A DNA stretch of 64,000 nucleotides, from contig OZ020487.1 of assembly GCA_963971405.1 (NCBI GenBank), positions 39,777,039-39,841,038 on the forward strand, given 5' to 3'. This document shows positions 20,537 through 32,400 of the stretch, in pieces. A program made the translations under genes and the position numbers. Under the pieces are notes generated by a model. That model searched no databases, was not told the origin of the DNA, and worked only from the letters and a program-made list of their open reading frames with translations. This DNA is from Psococerastis gibbosa. Its lineage: Eukaryota; Arthropoda; Insecta; Psocodea; Psocidae. The first letter of the stretch is position 1. Each line of letters opens with the position of its first letter.

Positions 20537-20815
20537 CAGCGGCCTGATCGAGGCGATTATAATACCGGTATTTATTTAATCCCCTGGTAATAAAAATGTA
20601 ATCAAGATAATTTTATAATGGAAAGTGCTATTCAAAATTTGTTTGTTTACAGTTATAATCCTAGGGTATTCATTTAACCCCGGTATTTATTTAATCCCCT
20701 GGTAAACAAGATAATTTTATAATGGAAAGTGCTATTCAAAATTTGTTTGTTTACAGTTATAATCCTAGGGTATTTATTTAACTCCGGTATTATAATCGCC
20801 TCGATCAGGCTGCTG
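20537..20815. mobile_element. MITE with 32-bp TIRs and internal tandem duplication
   Basis: Left terminus CAGCGGCCTGATCGAGGCGA and right terminus TCGCCTCGATCAGGCTGCTG are inverted, extending to CCGG (20537-20568 and 20784-20815). The interior is two direct copies of about 115 and 104 bp (20565-20679 and 20680-20783), each starting CCGGTATTTATTTAATCCCC and differing mainly by a short deletion. Confidence 0.8.
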
Positions 20816-21644
20816 CTAAACAAGGTAATGGTAGAATTCATTAAATTTTAACATATTATGATCCATTTTGTAATTAAACACATATATTTATAACAACAAG
20901 AAATTGGCAATTTGGAAAGACACATTTGGGTATTTGACAATAAAGAACTGAATAACCCTAGTAGGTGCCTATGGTAATTTACACAGTACCTACTTTAGGC
21001 GGATTATAGAATACAGTAACACTTTATAAATATTTGAACTCTTTCGAGTTTAGACTGATTTGTATTAAAGTAGGCTAGTCAGTCTGGCCTATTACGCAAA
21101 ATGCGGCATACATTGGGGTAGGTCTTCAATCAACCAAAAGAAACTGATAATTATATAGTTTTTTTCAATTTAAGCCATAGAAATGTAGGGCAAAGTACGG
21201 CCCACACGCTGAATGCGGCCCTTTGGGCTTGTCAATCAGGCCCGCGGCATGGTTTTGAAAAACCCTTAAAAATTACACATAGTGCAAAATATATTTTCTG
21301 TTTAGCTACAACAGCACAGCAGTTTTCTTCCACTACAGGGTATAAGTTGAGAGTGATGTCAAAATCATAAATTAAGTTTATCATTCATAAAACTACGTAT
21401 TGTTCAATTTTTTTTCTTATCGCCTTGATTTTGTTACTTTATCTGGCCCTCCCCTTAAAACGTTTGCCTATGCCTGGTATTAGCCTACTATACTCCACCT
21501 ACTGGCAAAAATCCAGCATATGTAGGCTATTAATGTAGGTATACGTGCCTACGTGTAGTAGCTCTACAGTATACGGTATAACTTAGTAGGTTTAGCGGCA
21601 GAGAAACTGAAAATGGTGCCAGGTATTGTGTAATCCGTTTAAAA
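20816..21644. other. Intergenic, no feature recognised
   Basis: AT-rich, with several TAGGCTA/TAGCCTA words and no gene. A GGCCCGCGGCATGG-type patch at 21237-21252 belongs to no family I can identify. Confidence 0.3.
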
Positions 21645-22385
21645 CTACTGTCCACCTGACGTCACTGGAGGTAAGGTAAATTCTAGATAGGTCAGACCAA
21701 CAAATTACCACATAGCAATAATGGCAGGGCACGCAATGCATTTGACCACGAATTTTCTATCATTTTTTCAAACACATTTCTTTTGCACAAAACCAAATAG
21801 TTTTTTGGGAAAGCAATCTGTCCGGTTTCGTTACTCAATTTAACACCTATAAAACATGCCTGAAGGTAGAAATCATCGATAGAAAGGTTTCGCAGAAAAA
21901 TTATTTTTTAGGCTAGTCATTTTTCATAAAAATTTAGTTATTTTTATTTTTTTACCACCAGAAGCAAACTATAAAGGGTCAAGCGACTCCCCGCATTTTA
22001 TCAACATTAATAACTACTGCAACATATTATGTGAATTTAAAAGAAATCGTTGGAGCCGATTTTGAGAAATAATTTTTTAGACGTTTTTTTGGAGTTTTTT
22101 GAGAATAAAACCCCCCAAATTGAATTAGCCCAAAATGAAAAAAATGGTCTCGAGGTGTGATTTTTGTGAACCTACATGCAAAATTTCATCAAAAGCGACT
22201 GAGTAGTTTGCCCGGAAAACGATGAACAGACAGACAGACCCAGCGACAGACAAACATTTCGTAAAAACCACTTTTTTGGGTTCCTGGGACCTCAAAACGT
22301 GTAAATCCGTTGAAATCTTGGAATCGAAAATTTCGACCGTCACAAAGCTTTCCTTATACTACGTATAAATTGGAAAGCAATAAAA
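21645..22385 (+). repeat. E-box/CRE-GACA repeat, short form (copy 2)
   Basis: Starts at GTCCACCTGACGTCACTGG and runs through GGGAAAGCAATCTGTCCGG, CATGCCTGAAGGTAGAAATC, ACAGACAGACAGACCCAGCG, ACCTCAAAACGTGTAAATCC to ATAAATTGGAAAGCAAT. It lacks the GAACCGGTCC left extension present in copies 1, 4 and 5. A family G repeat abuts its right end. Confidence 0.85.
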
Positions 22386-22387
22386 TG

Positions 22388-22470
22388 TAATTACAAAGAC
22401 ATTCACGGCCGGAGTTACGTGATGAAGCAGCAGAATCCGGGTTGATATAGGCCGTGGTTGATCTGAAAGC
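22388..22470 (+). repeat. Family G short repeat (copy 2)
   Basis: AATTACAAAGACATTCACGG, then CCGGAGTTACGTGATGAAGC and AGAATCCGGGTTGATATAGG. It lies directly after the E-box/CRE-GACA repeat, as does the inverted fragment pair at 51706-51878, so it may be an extension of that family. Confidence 0.55.
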
Positions 22471-23106
22471 GGGGTATGCATTATGACAACAATCTTCAGA
22501 CTGTACAGATAAGACTCATGTTGATATTGTTCCAAACAGAGGGGAAGGGGTCTGTCTCCCCGGGGGAAATGTTTTTAAAGTACAGGTGCGAAATAGTGGG
22601 ATTCTCCATTTCTTGATACACAATGCGGCGCATAATAAAGCGCGGGCGATACAACCAAAGTAGAGGCAATGTGCTTCCCTACGAAATTTATGCATGGTGT
22701 TATGAGTTTTGAATTGTCACATTAATTCAGCAGTTCTTTCAATAATAATATTAATTTTCGCCCCCCTGCTCATGGCTGCGTATGTCCATGCATAAGTTGT
22801 ACTTAGACCTCGCACCTATAGTTTAAAACAATAATGTTCTCTTTCTCTGACGCTATTATACTAGCGTACAAATAACTGGACAATTATTGCCGCAGGTACA
22901 TTGATAGCTAATATTCCCTAAGACACAATATAAAACACGAATATTTATAAATATCACAACGAACATTAATAGTCAACAAGAACCTTAGGGAAAATCCTCC
23001 AAAGAATTTTCCAAAGCTATCTGTAATCGATCGAGATTTAAAATTCTATTAGAACATTTCCCGGGGGCTCATCGTATTAACCCTAGCATGTAACGGCAAT
23101 GAAAGC

Positions 23107-23459
23107 TCAAGGTGGGAGAGTCGGAGAGGACGGAGACTGGTGGGAGGAGATGGACGGAGGATCTTTGGAGGATGTGGGCAAGGAAGACTTTCTGGAGGGA
23201 GACGAGGGCACTGAGCAGGAGGGAGACAAGGACCGAGTGCGAGATGCTCGTTTGGAGCATCGAGAACTAGGTCCTGGCAGGTCCCTGGGGTGACAAGCCG
23301 TGGGACTGGGGCAAGACGTTCTTGATGACCTTCGGGCAATGGGTCGTCCACAGGAATTGGAGGTACAAGAGCTTTGCCGCGACGGAGTATATGGACAACA
23401 CGGTGCTGAGGTACAGGTGGACTTGGAGTCCTGCCGCGGCTGTCCTCTACAAGGTGTAC
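23107..23459 (-). CDS. TMEM200-like gene, exon 7 (Ser/Arg/Pro-rich tail)
   Basis: The acceptor is CCCTTTTTGATTCTGCAG (AG at 23460-23461). Entered in phase 1 from exon 6, the frame is open for 116 residues, rich in Ser, Arg, Pro and Cys (CTSNSCGRPIARRSSRTSCP; SPSRKSSLPTSSKD), to TGA at 23107-23109. The block is GC-rich against AT-rich surroundings. The neighbouring frame is also open (140 codons, 23049-23471, proline-rich), so the reading frame rests on splice phase and on similarity in composition to exons 4-6. Confidence 0.6.
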
Positions 23460-26400
23460 CTGCAGAATCAAAAAGGGATAGACTTGTAATTATATAGAAA
23501 AAGGTTAATTATGGTTCAGTGGCCAATAGCACTGAACCTTGCCCTAGTTGTTATTTAGTAATTGAAGGACTTTTTATGGACCCAGGCCTACTTATAGTGG
23601 TCCATAGGTCCCTTGACCAATACCAACGACCCCATAGATTTCAGACTTTATTTGTATTATTTCCGTATGAATTTTCGACCATTGGCAAACTGGTATACGT
23701 TCTCGATGTCAACCTACACCGGCTACAAGCGATAATTGACAAGCTGAGACAAGCTTACCATTGACGCAATGAAACAGGCGAAGGCATGACTTAACCAAGT
23801 ACAGTCGAACCTTGCCCTATGCCAATGATCCGTAGGTTTTTGGTATTGGCCCATACAAATCCCAGAAGTCTACCAAGGAGAGCTTTGCTTAGGCTTAGGT
23901 AAACTGGTATGCTTCCACGATATCAACATAAACCGAGACGCAATATAACAGGTAAAAGAGTGACTTAACCAAGTGCAGATACAAGTCCCATCCCCCGCAG
24001 AGTAACGACAGGACTATTTTAGAGACTATAGCACAAGTAATAGCAAGCAGTCAAAAGGCAAGCATCAGCCGACAACAAACCTGTGCACGAAGAGTGTGAA
24101 GTTTCCCTCCGTAATGTAGGGGGTGCATCCCTAGTCTCTTCGCAAGGACTTCGCGAAGAATAGCGACAGCAGTGTTTTTTCATGACAGCACCCCCGGACC
24201 CGGCAACCTTCCGCACAGTCTGAGATTGCGAAGTTAGCCTGTGACGTCCTAGTGTGCAGGGGGTCAATGTTACTGAAGACTCCAGTCGCAACGACTGATG
24301 TCTAGTTACCCTGCACAAATATTACAAATTTGTTTATTCTGCACAACGGGCAAAATAGGAAATCTAAAAGAAAACGTACCTACTGTTTAAAAAGAACTTT
24401 TCAGGCTATCGCCAATTTTCTCCCAAGCTACCTGTACTCAAGGCCGTAGCCAAGGGGGGGGGGGTTCATGGGGGTTCAAAGCTTGATACTAGATAGAATC
24501 GGATTTAGAGAGGAAAAATAAAAACCACTATATAATATCCAATGAAATTTCTGAAACCCCCCCCCCCAAAAAAAAATCCTGGCTACGGCCTTGCCTGTAC
24601 TACGATATTTGTGCACATATATTGAGACGTCAAGGACCTATATCAGAGAGAATTTTTTTGGTCTTTTGGAATTATATATATATATATATATTGAAAGAGA
24701 TACGTAGATTTAAAGATTTAACACGGTTGTGGTGGGTTTCTGTGGGTTTCGACTGAATATGGCCGCAATCTCTACGTGCTCTGCTGATATATTCCGGACT
24801 CGCTTTTTAGTTAGGTACTTATAAATACCTATGTGACCATGAAATGAGCGAGGTAGTCTATAATCAAAGTGCATACACATCACTGACAAACGAATCCAAG
24901 AACAAACAGTGAGAGTAGTGGAAGAAACAGGCCAACTTAACGGAGAAAAGTGGAGACTTTCCCTTTACAGCGTCACCATAATGCCGTTGTTAATTACGAT
25001 AGCGCTGATTAGCTGACTGCTGACCATGGACATATACAAGGGGGGCCCCCAAAATTTTATATCTGTTGTAACTTAGTTTATTACGCTCTGATATTATGTT
25101 TTTCCTATTTTCGCCCCCCCCCCCCCAAATGGGCTGAATCCGTCCCTGCTGCAGACTAGACCAGATTAGCATCAGAAAAGCTTGCAATATAAGAATAACT
25201 TACTTCTTCTTTTTCGAGTCTTGTTCCTCAACAACAGAACGCTGCCGCATCAGCATTCTTTTCTTGGCGGCCGATTCATCTTTTACCCTGAGTGTAACAT
25301 TGCCCTCGTGCAGATCAATCGCCATCGATTCCTGTAACAATTGTAACATAAAATAAAATAAATAAATGATCGAAAATGTAACAGGTCTTGGTGTCTGCAT
25401 GGTAGCCACCCCGTGGAAAACTTAATATCTAAAAATTTAGCCTACATACATGGCAAAAAATAGCCAATTTAACCGATACACAGGTAAGTTATATTTTTTT
25501 TAAGAATGGTTGATTACTTTTTATTTTAACTGAAATCGCGGCGCTTCCAAACAAATGCAATCTGATGTACATCCTGATTTATATAGGCCTATAATACATA
25601 CCATATTCATTGCGTTAAGTCGATCAAGGGATGTTTGACTTTCATTTGGACTGCAATCCATAGAAATGGCTTGTCTCGGCAGCAAATGGTGAGGACTCAG
25701 TAAGCTGCATATACCTGCGCAAATTCATACTCCAAATATATTAAATGTATAGCAATAAATGTTAATCAATAATGCTGAGGAATAAATCGCTTTAAACAGG
25801 CACCAACAATATAATATGTATTGGTATGTAGCCCGATGTAGGCCTACCAAAATGTGACGTGACATGGTGACGTGGTAGCAGACATTCAAGACTTAGCCGG
25901 GGTTTCAACCGACCTCGCATTGCAGGATGCAAATGACATTGACGGAAATTAGAATTTTTCTTTTTATAGAAATCTATTAAAATGTTTGTACTTAAAATAT
26001 CCCGTGACGCCATTTTTTAATTTTAGTTTGTTTGTTTGTGATTTTATTGTATGACCATTGATCAAATTTAACTATGGAATAGAGGAAAACAAACATTTCC
26101 GTCAATGTCATTTGTATTCTGCAATGTGAGGTCGGTGGACCCCCCCCCCCTAAGTCTTGAATGTTTGCTTTTGTATTTAACCCTAGCCGGTCGGTGGAAT
26201 CCCCGCCTTAAGAAACTGATTGTATTGTAAATAGTCCCATGGTATCAGATAGTGAGCCAGGGGCAGAAACTACTGTCCCAAAGCCTGCTGCGTCAGGTGG
26301 ACTGCCGGTGGGCGGTGACTATAGGTCGGGTAGACAAGTGAAGCAGCCGGCAAGACGTTTCAGTTTTTCTGATTAAGTCATGTCTCTATCCTTAAGAGCG

Positions 26401-29400
26401 AAGATGTTGTGGCAGAGGACATAGTGGCACTAGGGCGGCGAGTAAACAAGGAGAGTAGACAAGATGTCGGCTGAATAATAATACACGTGTCTTTAACATA
26501 AAGGATATTTTTAATAAAATAGTAATTGAAGGAAGAAAAATTCTTTGGGCATCAGAAAAATATTTAATGTTGTGCCAATTGAATCATATAATTATGAGGC
26601 ACAATACAGGAAGTTAATCGAAATACAGTTTTAGTTCAATAACTATCTTCCTGTAGCCTAATTGAAGTTTAGGATTCGTATTAAACTTTTGTTTATAGCT
26701 TGCGTCTCCGCATATGTCTTTATGTACGATAAGTATCGTAAGTGTTAATGAATGCGGAAAATATAGCATTGCAAATAGAGTACGTACTTATATTATGTAG
26801 ACTGTAGGCTACCTACTTCATTTATTATGAAATTTTACTCTATTTCAATCGTTTGCTCCTATAGCCTATATCTATGTAGTCTATGTGATGAGCAGGACTT
26901 CTTACCTTCCATTTTAATGGCTGGCCGCATGCAGTGTTGTTCCGAAAGATTTGGAGCTGACGGAGACTTAGTTAGTTTATTTACGTGAGATAATAAGTCT
27001 TTTTTATGAGAACTTCTTTCAATAATTGATCTTGAGAACTGTAAAGGCAATAAAATTGTGTTAATAGGCCTATTTGGGAAAGAACTGACCTCCTACCTGC
27101 AAGATGCGGAAGGGAATCCTCATTATAACATGTCAATCTGTCAATATAATATATCATGCAAGCATTCCTTAGGCGGGGTTTCCACCGAGCGGCTAGGGCT
27201 AAATACAAATACGGTGACGTGGTAACAGACATTCAAGACTTAGGCCGGGTTTCCACCGACCTCACATTGCAGAATGCAAATGACATTGACGGAAATGTTT
27301 GTTTTTCTTTTCATAGAAATCTATTAAAATGTTTGTTATTAACATATCACATGACGCAATTTTTTAATTTAGTTTGTTTGTTTGTGATTTTACTCTACGA
27401 TCATTGATCAATTTTAACTATGACATAGAGTAAAACAAACATTTCCATCAATGTCATTTGCATTCTGCAATGCGAGGTCAGTGGAACCCCCGCCTAAGTC
27501 TTGAATGTCTGTTACCACGTCACCGTATTTGTATTTAGCCCTAGCCGGTCGGTGGAAACCGCGCTTTATTAATAGCCTACTGCAATTTAGGTAGGCAGCC
27601 GTAGCTAAAAAAAACTACCAGCATCATACTCTCAAAGCGAGAAAAAGGGAAAAAATGGGTGGACCCTAAAACAACAGGGGATCCCTTCCCACGTGGGTAT
27701 AGTCGAAAACGAGAAAATAATCTCGCCAAAATGGAATACAATCTACCCCAATACCAAGCACCATTCCACTCTGCAGTCGGCTAAGACCCGAATTGCAAGT
27801 GCTATAATGAAATGGGTAAAACAGAAACAACAACAATCCGGCATTGGCAAAAGCGCAGGCAGCGTGTGTTAGCGAAGACCGGGCCACTCCCGCAGCACAG
27901 ACCTACCCACAAAGTATGAGTGGCGGTTTCCGCGGAATTCTGACTGAGCACGACTATCTCCACCGACTAAATCTAACCTAGCCGCATCTTCCACCTGCCC
28001 ACTCTACGACACCGAGGAGATGGATGCCCATCGCCTTGGCCGACGTCAGAGCCAACATCCCTGCTATAGGGCCAACGACAAAGAGCATCTTCCCACCACC
28101 TGATGGTGGGCTGCGTGGTGTCGAATGGCCCCCTCAACGAGCGTTAAAGTAAAAGTATAAGAAACTAAGTATAGGTAGGTTTCTGTAGGTAGCCTCTATA
28201 GATTACATTGAGAATCGTGTGAGGGATCTGCGTGTTTTTGGTCTGGCAGCTGGTCGACCTTCTCGGAGTCGACTTATTGGTAGACCTGGCTCCAGCCCTA
28301 GGCGTTGACTTGTTGCTGCTGACGATGACCGAAGGGTTGACCTTGAGACGCGCCGGAACTACCTTCGCCGCACTGTCTCGGGCTTCGAACGTCATCACAC
28401 AGGCAGCTACCACAATAAAACCTGAAATAAAATTGGTTATAAGTTACAAGGACTCTATTTTAAAAATAATTCTTCGTTATGTGCCTCTTCTAGCGAAGAT
28501 TGGCAATAATCATGGCAACTTGGACCGTGGAGAATGCTGCTCTGAAAAGGGAAGTCGTGCTCTTGCCAAGCCACTGCCATAGGCTTATTAACCTGGATGT
28601 TCTTCTTCTGCCGGGAGCCCTCAGTTCTTCTATCTTCTCTTGGATTATAACATGCAGATGACGAAATTTTTCGTTCTCCACCATTTGTTCGAAAAAGGCT
28701 ACCTTCCGTTTCTTCACCGATAGCAACAATTAACTCGGCTTCTGTATTTATTCGCATTACGGCCCCAGAATTAGGGCTAAAATCTTTCTGCACGTCTATC
28801 GGAGTTTAGTGTGAACTCTTCGGTGCCGCAGGGTTCAAAAATAGGTCCACTTTTATCTTTAATTATGATAAACGATCTCCCGGATGTCATTAAGCATTGT
28901 GAATGTCTTTTGTTTGCTGATGATTTTAAGTTATGTAGGGAAATACTAACTGTGATTGACTGCTATCTTGTACAAAGTGATATAGAATATCTAGTAACAT
29001 GGTGTAAAGAAAACAAATTGGAATTGAATATTAGCAAATGCTCGGTTGCCTTGACTTACACGCTTAAAATTGAATATATATGTAATCTGTATAAAATTAA
29101 TGGGCATAACTTATCTAGGAATTACCTTATAAATGATCTGGGTGTTATATTCGATACTAAGCTATCTTTTGAAAGTCACATACATAAGAAAGTTAATGAA
29201 GCGTGTGTTAGGTTTCATTAAAAGGAGCTCAGTACACTTCAAAAACATTGCAACTGTAAAAAACTTTATTGCACTTTAACTAGGCCGAAGCTAGAATATG
29301 GCAGTATCGTACGGAATCCTTATCACATGAATAAAATTAGACACATTGAAAAGGTAAAAAAAAAGTTTTTGAAATATTGTGTCCGAAAGTTTGAAGGTAA

Positions 29401-32400
29401 AAAAAATAAATTCATGTCGGGGTGGTACTACCCGTGGTACAGGAGTTTTCAGGTTGCATCAACAGCCTCCTGTTTAACCTATCGACAGTCACGGAAGACT
29501 GCCGGGACCGCCGGCTTTACATGCCCTCCGAAGCATGGTAGTCAGAAGATAAATAATTGTACCACTAGAAAATTTTGGCATTCGGGTGGGACTCGAACCA
29601 GTCACCTTCTGGATGATAGTCCGAGTCGTTACCTCTACGCCATTCGGACTACAGTTTGAAGGTATTGACCCAACAATGCTGTCATATAAACCGCTACTAG
29701 GTAAGTACAATTTAATGTCATTAGAGGACAGAAGGGGATTCCTGGACCTAATGTGTGTATATAAAGTTATGAATAACATTGAACATAACGTTTTTTTATA
29801 AATCGGTTGTATTTTTATGCCTCAACAGTAGTAACTAGATCTAGACCCCTTTTCTATCAACCACCTAGCCGGGTGGACATTACCTTTCTTTCCACTGTAA
29901 CCATAATTACAACTCTGCTCAACAAACACTCACACTTAGACCCATTTTTTGATAAATTAACAGTCTATAGAAGAAAGTGTCTTAATGTATATGCTGAAAT
30001 TGCTTGAAATTGCCTCTTTATAGGTATTTGTTTTAATGCCATTGCGACAGCATTGAATTTATTGTTTCTATTAGTTAAGATAAATTCTACTCTCAGAAGA
30101 ATTTTTTTATGTTATTATTAATTTAGATTATTGTACAATGTATATGGTGAACACTGTTTTTGTACAATTAAAAACTTATTTTATTCTATTCTACACTGTC
30201 TACAGTTCAAATGCACTGATTCTGTTCTCTAGAGTTTGGGTCAACGTCCATTCATGCCATATTGTTTACATGAACCCTATTATAAAATTAATAAGCTATG
30301 CAAATAATTAACTTTCGACCATGGTCAACTAACAGCGCCAACGACAGCCATTATGGGGCATGTGATTTCCAAGCCTTACCCAATGACTAATTACCAACAG
30401 CAGCAGTTAGATAGGGTACTAATGCTTTCAGAGACAACTCCAAAATTTCCACTTGCTCGGGGGGACGCAAACAGGGATAATTGGCGTGTCTCCCGCAAGC
30501 AGTTGATACAGCTCACTAGAAATTAAGAATAGTGGCACACCTCGGAGAGTGCGTCCAGAGGCCTCCCCCCCCCCCCCCCCCCCGAGGGAAAAATTTGAAG
30601 ATGCAGGTGTGAAAAAGTACGTGAACCTGCATATTTACGTCCTGCAGTCGTGGGCCCCTCGGTATATCTGACTGTGTTTGTGCCACACAATAAGCTGTAG
30701 ATGAACTAGGCTAGTATATACCGTACCTAAAATTACAAAAGGTGAATAGCCTACATTTTAACAATTTAAAGCTGTTAACTTTCAAATTTAAATTTCGATT
30801 AAATGAATTTGAAGGCGTATTATACAATAAATACACGCGGTACACAATTTTCAGCTGCATTTCCGTCGCAATTCACAATTCTCATTAAGCTTTCTTTGAC
30901 ATCGTCATAATTTTCTGCTTTTTAATATCCTTTTCATCGTAGACAGATTCAGCAACACTGAGACAGCGCTTCCAGTCTTCTTCACTCAGTCAATAGGGCT
31001 GAAGTATACACATTAACCTACTTTAATATTGTCATTATCTGTTAGGCTGCACTCCACTATAGCTGAAAGTGGGGCCGAGTAAAGCGTTCAAAACATTTTG
31101 TACACACAAAGAGCGGTCGGTTCTTTTTTTGTCGAAATTAATTGCTGTAATTTCTCAATCCACGGCTACAAACATCTATAAGAATAGTCTTTTTAAGAGA
31201 CTTCACAAAAAATGAGTACTTTTTCAAAATTAAGACTATTTACCCTGCTGATTTACTGCCAATTTAAAAATCTGTATAATGCACTTTATCGTGTTTTCAG
31301 AGTAATAATATTTGAGGCGAGATAATGCATATTTACTACGGAAGCTTATGGTTTTTATGAAGTCTGCAATATTTTGAAAGCTCTAGCTCCCCATTTTCCC
31401 TGTATTCTTCAATTTGTTACGGTATACATAGGAAATAGGACCATGCCATTCAGCCAATAGGAACAAGATGTAGATAACAATATTACATTCTGGTCTGTTG
31501 TATACGGTATCGTGTAAGCTATTGGATAGCCTACTGTACAATATGGGGTATGATCGACAGTTTCCGTACAGACCATAGAGGATCTTTATTGAGATTATAG
31601 AAAATCTTATATAATATATTGTATAATGCAGTGAGTGGCTAATCGATAGGGATAGAATAGGGGAGGGGGGGGGAAGGCGGTGTATCATTTGGCGCTTTTA
31701 ATTAGGGGCTTGACCTTACTATCCTCGCGCAGGCGTCCGAGGAGTCAGGATCTCTGAACGGGGCCACGGAATCTCCCCTGAGGGAACTATTTTGAAAAAA
31801 AAAAAAAAAAAAGGCTTGAAAGTGAGGCTCTCCACCGAGGGAACTTTTTTTAACTATTGGCTACATGTATGCGAAAAACGTTCAACGCACTTTTTCAGAT
31901 TTTTTTTTTAGATTTTGCAAACGAGACTTTATCAACAAAACTGGAAACTGGAAATAGGCGCAAAATAGTGAGTTTCTAGAAGAGCGTATATATTGTTATA
32001 TTTAAATGTTTAATTAGATTTAAATTGTGATTTTTTTGTGACATGAAATTATTGTTGACTATATTTTGTCCAACTTGGCGCCCGGGTCGGAGGACTCCCC
32101 CCTCGTTACGCTACTAAATGCACTGTACATACTGTATATAGCTGCCGTTCTTTCAAAAACAGGCAAAACCCGCGTGAAAAAGCTGAATGTGTTAAATCAT
32201 TATTCCGGTCTTTCCCCTTCGAAAATAATAATAAATGGCTTTGTAAAGTGGCAGCAAGGACATGGGTTGGTTAATGCAAATTGTATGGGGGTGAAAATGC
32301 CTCGAGAGGGAATTTACAGAAATTGTGATTGATACAATGCACGCGGGTCAAGGACTGAAAACCTTCATAAATATTAATTAAGTACATGGCCAGGTTTCTG

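Noticed and set aside
22125-22343. Frames reading DLHVLRSQEPKKVV-like peptides
   Set aside because: Repeated because they translate the E-box/CRE-GACA repeat; frames break in other copies.
24019-24080. End of the TMEM200-like protein at the in-frame TAA 24019
   Set aside because: Possible as an alternative end, but CACAG|GTTTGT joins in phase to a 116-codon open exon of matching composition, so the longer model was preferred.
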